Positions 7,437 through 11,452 of a stretch of DNA of 11,452 nt are shown here, piece by piece. The first letter of the stretch is position 1; every line of letters starts with the position of its first letter. Below the pieces are notes generated by a model. The model saw nothing but the letters and a program-made list of their open reading frames with translations. It had not been told where the DNA came from and did not search any database. The stretch comes from PeH17 sp964414925 (lineage in GTDB: Bacteria; Bacillota; Clostridia; Christensenellales; CAG-138). The position numbers and the translations under genes are program-made. The DNA lies in contig CAYPXV010000045.1 in NCBI GenBank assembly GCA_964414925.1, forward strand, positions 1 to 11,452, in the 5' to 3' direction.

Positions 7437-7465
7437 TTGACGATTTCGTTCAATCGTGGTATATT
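7437..7465 (+). promoter_or_regulatory. Promoter of the ArsR-like regulator gene
   Basis: TTGACG (7437-7442), a 17-nt spacer and TATATT (7460-7465) form a good sigma-A promoter. Transcription would start near 7472, about 40 nt before the preferred ATG at 7514. Confidence 0.72.
7440..7457. promoter_or_regulatory. Inverted repeat inside the regulator promoter (candidate operator)
   Basis: ACGATT-TCGTTC-AATCGT is a perfect 6-bp inverted repeat with a 6-nt centre. It lies almost wholly between the -35 and -10 boxes of the regulator promoter. Its size and position suit a dimeric winged-helix repressor, which would block RNA polymerase. Autoregulation by the adjacent gene product is inference. Confidence 0.4.
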
Positions 7466-7513
7466 AAACGCAAAGCAAAATCTTATTACATGGACTTGAA
7501 AAAAGAGGACCAG

Positions 7514-8632
7514 ATGAAGCGTATTTATTATCCTGTCATCGATGCAATGACGTACATGCTGAATGCGGTAAACGGCGTTAATATTGACGAACAACTTCGA
7601 AAATACCTGTCACGCCAAAGCACCACACCCGAAAATGCTCGGCAAACACTGAAAAACATAATTAAATTGGTTAAATTAATCCGTTCGGAATTTAAGCCCG
7701 ACTTAGACTCCGCAAGATTTTATTTTTCCATGGATTTAGGTTCGGAAAATACCGTCCCGAGTCTAAACACCGGGGCATCACTGTTAACGACATGGCTTGT
7801 GAACTTTTCACCCGATACACCTCGCATCGATGAAATTATTTCCGAACGACATGCCCTCAGTAAAAAGCAAAGACTTCTTATCTTCTGCTCAAGCGGACTG
7901 TTTTCCGAAGTGAGCAACGATTACCTGTTTAAAATAGTCGAAAGCAAGGATGAATCCGAATTTCGCAAACTGGTTGCAAGCACGAACACATCGAAACAAT
8001 CTAAAGAAAAGATACTGGATTTATACTTTAATTTTGATGACCATGTGGTTCGAATGCTCAATATGCTCAGTCCTATTGTCGATATTATAAGCCGAAACTC
8101 ATTTTTATTCAAAGGCAATATGGAACGTGTATGCGGATTTTTCGAAGATGACGCTCTGTTTCGCAAATTCATCTTCAACAGTTGCGGTTTGGTAATACCT
8201 CCCGATGCCGAATTTAACGTATATGTAAATCTTTTCGAACCGATGGATTTATCCGTTCGAGAAGTGCTTGCAGGGCGTTTTGATATCTACGTGGGCATAG
8301 CGTTCGGACAGGTATCCGATTTTGTCGATAACGATATCAATTATCCTCCTGCCAAGATTTCCGAAATTTCGAAATCCCTGTCGGAAAGTCTGCGTTTCGG
8401 TATTCTATGCGAAATATGCAAGCATTCCCTTTACGGTCCCGAAATTGCGGAGAAGTTCTCCCTTTCGCCCGCCATGGTCGCCTATCATATGAGCAAGCTT
8501 TCCATGAGCGGACTTATTACTACATCGATTAAGGATGGAAAAGGGTTTTACAGCGCAAACACACAAAATATCGATACCTTTTTAAGGAGTCTTAATTCCA
8601 TGCTGGTTCCTGTCGATACGCAGTCCGAATGA
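7514..8632 (+). CDS. Regulator with C-terminal ArsR-type winged helix and large unknown N-terminal region
   Basis: This 372-aa protein is a predicted cytoplasmic transcription factor. Residues about 290-365 form a winged helix like the ArsR family: SLYGPEIAEKFSLSPAMVAY, then HMSKLSMSGLI as recognition helix and a wing ending GKGFYSAN. The canonical ArsR metal site ELCVCD is absent. The first 280 or so residues are mostly helical, and I do not recognise the domain; it may sense a ligand or partner. Typical ArsR repressors are only 100-120 aa. ATG 7514 is preferred over the in-frame ATG at 7490, because GAGG lies 5 nt before it and nothing resembling a ribosome binding site precedes 7490. It is the first plus-strand gene and is divergent from the NlpC/P60 operon. 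Confidence 0.8.
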   Translation: MKRIYYPVIDAMTYMLNAVNGVNIDEQLRKYLSRQSTTPENARQTLKNIIKLVKLIRSEFKPDLDSARFYFSMDLGSENTVPSLNTGASLLTTWLVNFSPDTPRIDEIISERHALSKKQRLLIFCSSGLFSEVSNDYLFKIVESKDESEFRKLVASTNTSKQSKEKILDLYFNFDDHVVRMLNMLSPIVDIISRNSFLFKGNMERVCGFFEDDALFRKFIFNSCGLVIPPDAEFNVYVNLFEPMDLSVREVLAGRFDIYVGIAFGQVSDFVDNDINYPPAKISEISKSLSESLRFGILCEICKHSLYGPEIAEKFSLSPAMVAYHMSKLSMSGLITTSIKDGKGFYSANTQNIDTFLRSLNSMLVPVDTQSE

Positions 8633-8660
8633 TATAAATCCTTTTTTTACTCACTTTTGC

Positions 8661-8689
8661 TTGCGTGTAACTTTTTTGCGTGGTATAAT
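8661..8689 (+). promoter_or_regulatory. Promoter abutting the next ATG (leaderless transcript predicted)
   Basis: TTGCGT (8661-8666), a 17-nt spacer and a perfect TATAAT (8684-8689) lie directly before the gene. The ATG at 8696 begins 7 nt after the -10 box, where transcription itself would begin, and no ribosome binding site is present. A direct repeat TTGCGTG occurs at 8661-8667 and 8676-8682, the first copy covering the -35 box. Confidence 0.6.
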
Positions 8690-8695
8690 GCAAAT

Positions 8696-10162
8696 ATGGA
8701 TAAAAAGTATACAACATACCTGCTCAAAAAAAAGAGCATCTTCACGTTGATTGCCGTTGTAATGGCGGCAATTTCCATGGTCGTGCGGATCGTTTATTAC
8801 AGCTTGCCGCTTGAGGGTGCGGATGGCGTAAGTTCGACATGGCACGTCTTTCTACTGGTGGTAATTCCCTGCATTTCATGTGCATGGTTTATCTATACGC
8901 TTATAAGATATGCCTCCGCGCATCGTCTGTACAAGACGGCGATGCCGCTGTTTTTGTTTGCGATATTCTCGATTTCAAGAAGTATCATACTCTTTAAGCG
9001 GGCTCAAATATTAACAAGTCCGTTAATGCTTGTTTTATCCATCCTTTTAATTACAAGCTTTGCGATAATCTACAGGCTTACCGTAAACCCCGGTGGATTT
9101 AGGCACAGAACAACTTCTTGCGTACTCGGTCTTGCTTTATTAATAGCACGCTTTGCGGTAACGTTTCGATTGATTTTCGCTCAATCGAAGGATCTTGTTT
9201 CCATACTGCCCGAACTAAGTTCCCTGCTGCTGCTTTGTGCATATGTAATAATCCTGTTTGTTATGACCAAAGTTACGGGCGACAGACCCTTCCCGATGGC
9301 AGGTGACAGACCCGACGGAAGAAGGCTCAGAAGTTTAAGTCCCATAACAGGCGTTGCCGTTTACATCATGCCCGACAGAAACGGCGCAAGCAATTTATTC
9401 AAGGATTGTTTCGAATGTTCCAATGCGGAAAAATACATTCGAGAAAAACGTGAAAAAGGACTTGTAAATTTCGGCTATACGCATCTTATTCTTGCCGCTT
9501 ATGTCAGAACCGTAAGTCAGCGTCCCGGCATAAACAGGTTCGTTTCGGGACAGAAGGTTTATTCGAGAGGTCATGATGTTGAAGTATCCATGGCTGTTAA
9601 GAAGGCAATGGCAACAGACGGCGAAGAAACCATAATCAACATTCATTTTGATGTCAACGACACCGCAGAAGATGTTTACCGCAAATTCAACGAACAGCTT
9701 GAAGCTGCCAAAGCGTCCGAGGAGCTTGACAGCAAATTTGACAGCGTAGCCGGAATACTCAATCTTATCCCCGGTGTGCTTATGAAATTCACCGTATGGG
9801 TTCTCAAAGTTTGCGATTATTTCGGATGGCTTCCCAAGTTTCTTCTTCAGGTAAGCCCTTTCCATGCATCCGGTTTTATAACAAGCATGGGCTCGCTGGG
9901 CATACCGCCCATCTATCACCATCTTTATGATTTCGGCAATATTCCCGTTTTCCTTGCATTCGGCATCAAGCGCAGGGTAAACGAGCTGCAAGCCGACGGA
10001 AGTGTTCAGCAGAAAAAGTACATCGATTTCTCCGTCGTTACCGACGAAAGAATCTGTGACGGATTCTATTTCGCTTCCGCATTTAAAATTACCAAGCGTT
10101 ACCTGAATAATCCGGAACGTCTCGATGTTGCTCCGGAAGAAATTACGGAGGATGTGGATTGA
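8696..10162 (+). CDS. Six-TM protein fused to an E2/CAT-like acyltransferase fold, catalytic His lost
   Basis: This 488-aa protein has two parts. Residues about 12-195 hold six hydrophobic segments (near 14-34, 49-69, 82-98, 106-126, 140-160 and 171-192). From about 205 the sequence resembles the catalytic domain of 2-oxo acid dehydrogenase E2 / chloramphenicol acetyltransferase: RLRSLSPITGVAVYIMPDRN, the AAYVRTVSQRPGINRFVSG block, and a terminal VVTDERICDG. The last corresponds to the E2 motif DHRxxDG, but Glu451 replaces the catalytic His while Asp455-Gly is kept. There is no lipoyl domain and no E1 or E3 gene nearby, so an E2 role is unlikely. I recall similar proteins annotated as '2-oxo acid dehydrogenase' in gut Firmicutes. 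ATG 8696 is preferred to TTG 8657, which would lie upstream of and read through the promoter. The next gene overlaps by one base. Confidence 0.75.
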   Translation: MDKKYTTYLLKKKSIFTLIAVVMAAISMVVRIVYYSLPLEGADGVSSTWHVFLLVVIPCISCAWFIYTLIRYASAHRLYKTAMPLFLFAIFSISRSIILFKRAQILTSPLMLVLSILLITSFAIIYRLTVNPGGFRHRTTSCVLGLALLIARFAVTFRLIFAQSKDLVSILPELSSLLLLCAYVIILFVMTKVTGDRPFPMAGDRPDGRRLRSLSPITGVAVYIMPDRNGASNLFKDCFECSNAEKYIREKREKGLVNFGYTHLILAAYVRTVSQRPGINRFVSGQKVYSRGHDVEVSMAVKKAMATDGEETIINIHFDVNDTAEDVYRKFNEQLEAAKASEELDSKFDSVAGILNLIPGVLMKFTVWVLKVCDYFGWLPKFLLQVSPFHASGFITSMGSLGIPPIYHHLYDFGNIPVFLAFGIKRRVNELQADGSVQQKKYIDFSVVTDERICDGFYFASAFKITKRYLNNPERLDVAPEEITEDVD

Positions 10163-10839
10163 TGAATAAAACAGAAAAAAAGAATAATATCGTTGCCTGC
10201 ATAGTTTCTCTGGGTGTTATCCTTGTTTTTGCTCTGGTTCTTATTTTCAACCAAAGCAGAGAGATTTTCAAAACCCTATCAAATTCTCATCCCTACATAA
10301 TGGGATTTTTGAAGTTCGGTCTCCTTGCAAGCTGCGGAGAAATCTTTGCCATCAGAATTAAGCAAAAACGTTGGATGTTCCCCAACTACTTCCATTATCG
10401 TGCCTTGATTTGGGGTGCTATCGGTATCGCAATAACATACATGATGAAAGTGTATTCCGAGGGTATTTCCGTCCTCATGCAAAAAGGACTTCTGCCCTCC
10501 CTCAATGCTACCGATTCGGTTTGGAACAACCTGCTTCGTGCATTCTTCACTGCGGCTACAATGAACCTTACTTTCGGTCCGACCTTTATGGCGTTCCACA
10601 AATGTACCGATTCCCGGCTCGACCTTAAAGCTCACGGCAATTCAAAACCCGGTCTGAAGCTTACAATCGACTCCGTCAACTGGCACGGCTTCGTAAGTTT
10701 TACTCTCTTTAAAACCATCCCCATCTTCTGGATTCCCGCCCATACCGTTACCTTTATGCTCCCTGCTGAATATCAGGTCATAATGGCAGCTGCGCTCTCC
10801 ATCGCCCTGGGCGTCATCCTCTCCCTGAAAAAGTCCTGA
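10162..10839 (+). CDS. Mpv17/PMP22-like integral membrane protein
   Basis: This 225-aa membrane protein has about five hydrophobic segments, near residues 9-29, 46-66, 84-104, 125-147 and 175-222. The pattern follows the Mpv17/PMP22 family. It has an N-terminal HPYIMGFLKFGLLASCGEIF, a central GPTFMAFHK after a small-residue helix, and a C-terminal IPIFWIPAHTVTFMLPAEY followed by LSIALGVILS. These match the eukaryotic WPAxQxxNF...VP..YR....LS signature in outline. Mpv17 proteins are organelle membrane channels or unknown; bacterial roles are not established. Start ATG 10162 overlaps the upstream TGA by one base and is served by GGAGG at 10147-10151, so translation is coupled. An in-frame TTG at 10159 is a possible alternative. 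It is the last gene before the terminator. Confidence 0.65.
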   Translation: MNKTEKKNNIVACIVSLGVILVFALVLIFNQSREIFKTLSNSHPYIMGFLKFGLLASCGEIFAIRIKQKRWMFPNYFHYRALIWGAIGIAITYMMKVYSEGISVLMQKGLLPSLNATDSVWNNLLRAFFTAATMNLTFGPTFMAFHKCTDSRLDLKAHGNSKPGLKLTIDSVNWHGFVSFTLFKTIPIFWIPAHTVTFMLPAEYQVIMAAALSIALGVILSLKKS

Positions 10840-10891
10840 GCCTCACACCAATCCCCCCTTGCCCCACGGCAAATAATTTTATTACTTTATT

Positions 10892-10930
10892 AATGACTAT
10901 CGGATAACCCGATAGTCATTGGTTTTTCTT
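10892..10930 (+). terminator. Rho-independent terminator of the plus-strand cluster
   Basis: A perfect 12-bp stem AATGACTATCGG / CCGATAGTCATT with a 5-nt loop (10892-10920) is followed by GGTTTTTCTT. It lies 53 nt after the stop of the Mpv17-like gene. The T-run is on the plus side only; the opposite side is AT-rich and may give weaker termination for the minus-strand regulator gene. Confidence 0.9.
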
Positions 10931-10952
10931 GGCTGAACAAAGCAGCTTATTA

Positions 10953-11033
10953 TTACATTCTTAACAGCCCCATATAACCGATTTCCATAGCTTTCATTCT
11001 AATTTTCGGCTCGTCGATCGGTTCTGCCGGCAT
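10953..11033 (-). other. Doubtful 26-codon ORF in an otherwise empty spacer
   Basis: The 198-nt stretch 10931-11128 holds no clear gene. The only thing resembling coding sequence is a minus-strand ORF starting MPAEPIDEPKIRMK and ending GYMGLLRM. The same frame stays open upstream to about 11114 without another good start. No ribosome binding site precedes the ATG. It could be the remnant of a decayed gene or chance. The XRE gene's transcript would run across it. Confidence 0.15.
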
Positions 11034-11128
11034 GCTTTTAGCTCGGTTTTTTCTAAAATAATGTAAGCTTAAAACACACACCCGTTTTGCGTAGCGTGGA
11101 ACAAATGGTTTAAATTATTCTGACAGGT

Positions 11129-11371
11129 TTAACGCTGTTTATCTTCGTTCTTCGAATTTGAAGAACGCTCGCCGTCGGGGACATAGTTTGCTATGTCGGA
11201 TAATTCGCAATCAAGTATTTGACAAAGCGTATTTAACGTTTGGGTGCTTATGCTGTTGTTTTTTCTTAGTCTGTCAAGCTGGCCTGTGCTGATTCCGTAA
11301 TCCTTTATCAGCTTGTATTGTGAGATCCCTTTTTGCTTCATGGTTATCCATAAATTATCATACCGTATCAC
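11129..11371 (-). CDS. Small XRE/Cro-type DNA-binding regulator, GTG start
   Basis: This 80-aa protein is essentially one Cro/C1 helix-turn-helix domain of the short HTH_26-like type. The order is NLWITMKQKGISQYKLIKD (helices 1-2), YGISTGQLDRLRKNNSIS (turn and recognition helix) and QTLNTLCQILDCELSDIANY, ending in a polar, probably disordered tail. It would bind DNA as a dimer and act as a local repressor. The start is GTG at 11371: GGAGG (11384-11380) lies 8 nt upstream, and the next in-frame ATG is 10 residues inside helix 1. It stands alone, convergent with the plus-strand cluster, and has its own promoter. Confidence 0.85.
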   Translation of the reverse strand: MIRYDNLWITMKQKGISQYKLIKDYGISTGQLDRLRKNNSISTQTLNTLCQILDCELSDIANYVPDGERSSNSKNEDKQR

Positions 11372-11401
11372 TTTTTCCGCCTCCGATGTGAAATCAATTC
11401 A

Positions 11402-11430
11402 ATCATATACGATAAAAAAGTTGTTGACAA
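11402..11430 (-). promoter_or_regulatory. Promoter of the XRE regulator gene
   Basis: On the minus strand TTGTCA (11430-11425), a 17-nt spacer and TATGAT (11407-11402) form a plausible sigma-A promoter, giving a leader of about 25 nt that carries the GGAGG. Its -35 box overlaps a plus-strand TTGACA (11424-11429), which could be the -35 of a divergent promoter running off the right edge. Confidence 0.6.
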
Positions 11431-11449
11431 TTGCCCATATTTAGGCAAT
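11430..11449. promoter_or_regulatory. Inverted repeat beside the XRE promoter (candidate operator)
   Basis: ATTGCC-N8-GGCAAT is a perfect 6-bp inverted repeat touching the -35 box of the XRE promoter. It would also cover the spacer of any plus-strand promoter starting with the TTGACA at 11424. Such a site between divergent promoters is typical for Cro/C1-type repressors. Binding is inference, and the plus-strand gene is outside the window. Confidence 0.4.
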
Positions 11450-11452
11450 AAA

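Noticed and set aside
9395..9991. Minus-strand ORF of 198 codons
   Set aside because: It is antisense to the CAT-fold region, which has recognisable blocks in the plus frame.
10859..10872. Small hairpin TTGCC-CCAC-GGCAA before the terminator, with half-sites like the repeat at 11430-11449
   Set aside because: Spacing differs (4 versus 8 nt) and it is not at a promoter; the shared 5-bp arms are probably chance.
1..11452. CRISPR arrays, tRNA or rRNA genes, insertion sequences
   Set aside because: No repeat-spacer pattern, tRNA cloverleaf, rRNA signature, transposase or terminal inverted repeats were seen on either strand.

Overview
The window looks like part of the chromosome of a Gram-positive anaerobe of the Firmicutes (Bacillota), most likely class Clostridia. 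The reasons are strong AGGAGG-type ribosome binding sites, consensus sigma-A promoters with 17-nt spacers, a complete str operon (rpsL-rpsG-fusA-tuf), and accessory families common in gut Clostridia (DUF5662, AI-2E-family permease, NlpC/P60 protein, a CAT-fold '2-oxo acid dehydrogenase-like' membrane protein). The species cannot be fixed from the sequence alone.

Positions 1-4191, minus strand: the str operon. A TTGACA/TATTAT promoter and a structured leader of about 125 nt precede rpsL (S12), rpsG (S7), fusA (EF-G) and tuf (EF-Tu, cut by the window edge). tuf also has its own promoter between fusA and tuf. Two protein-level oddities stand out. S12 has arginine at position 88, the same change as the classic K88R streptomycin-resistance substitution. 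EF-G has a conventional GTPase domain, but both conserved tip loops of domain IV are altered.

Positions 4240-7411, minus strand: a tightly packed four-gene operon, from its promoter leftwards. It encodes a membrane-anchored NlpC/P60 cell-wall hydrolase, uridine kinase, an AI-2E-family transporter and a DUF5662 protein. It points into the str operon and I see no terminator between them.

Positions 7437-10930, plus strand: a divergently transcribed cluster. It holds a protein with a C-terminal ArsR-type winged helix and a large unknown N-terminal region, then a six-TM protein fused to an E2/CAT-like acyltransferase fold whose catalytic His is replaced by Glu, then an Mpv17/PMP22-like membrane protein. 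It ends at a strong intrinsic terminator. The second gene has a promoter so close to its ATG that its transcript is predicted to be leaderless. An inverted repeat sits inside the promoter of the regulator gene and may be its operator.

Positions 10931-11452: a gene-poor stretch with only a doubtful 26-codon ORF, then a small XRE/Cro-type regulator on the minus strand with a GTG start and its own promoter. An inverted repeat beside this promoter, and an opposing TTGACA, suggest a divergent gene just beyond the right edge.

The best candidates for undescribed biology are the regulator / TM-CAT-fold / Mpv17-like cluster and the altered EF-G tip. The rest is conventional.
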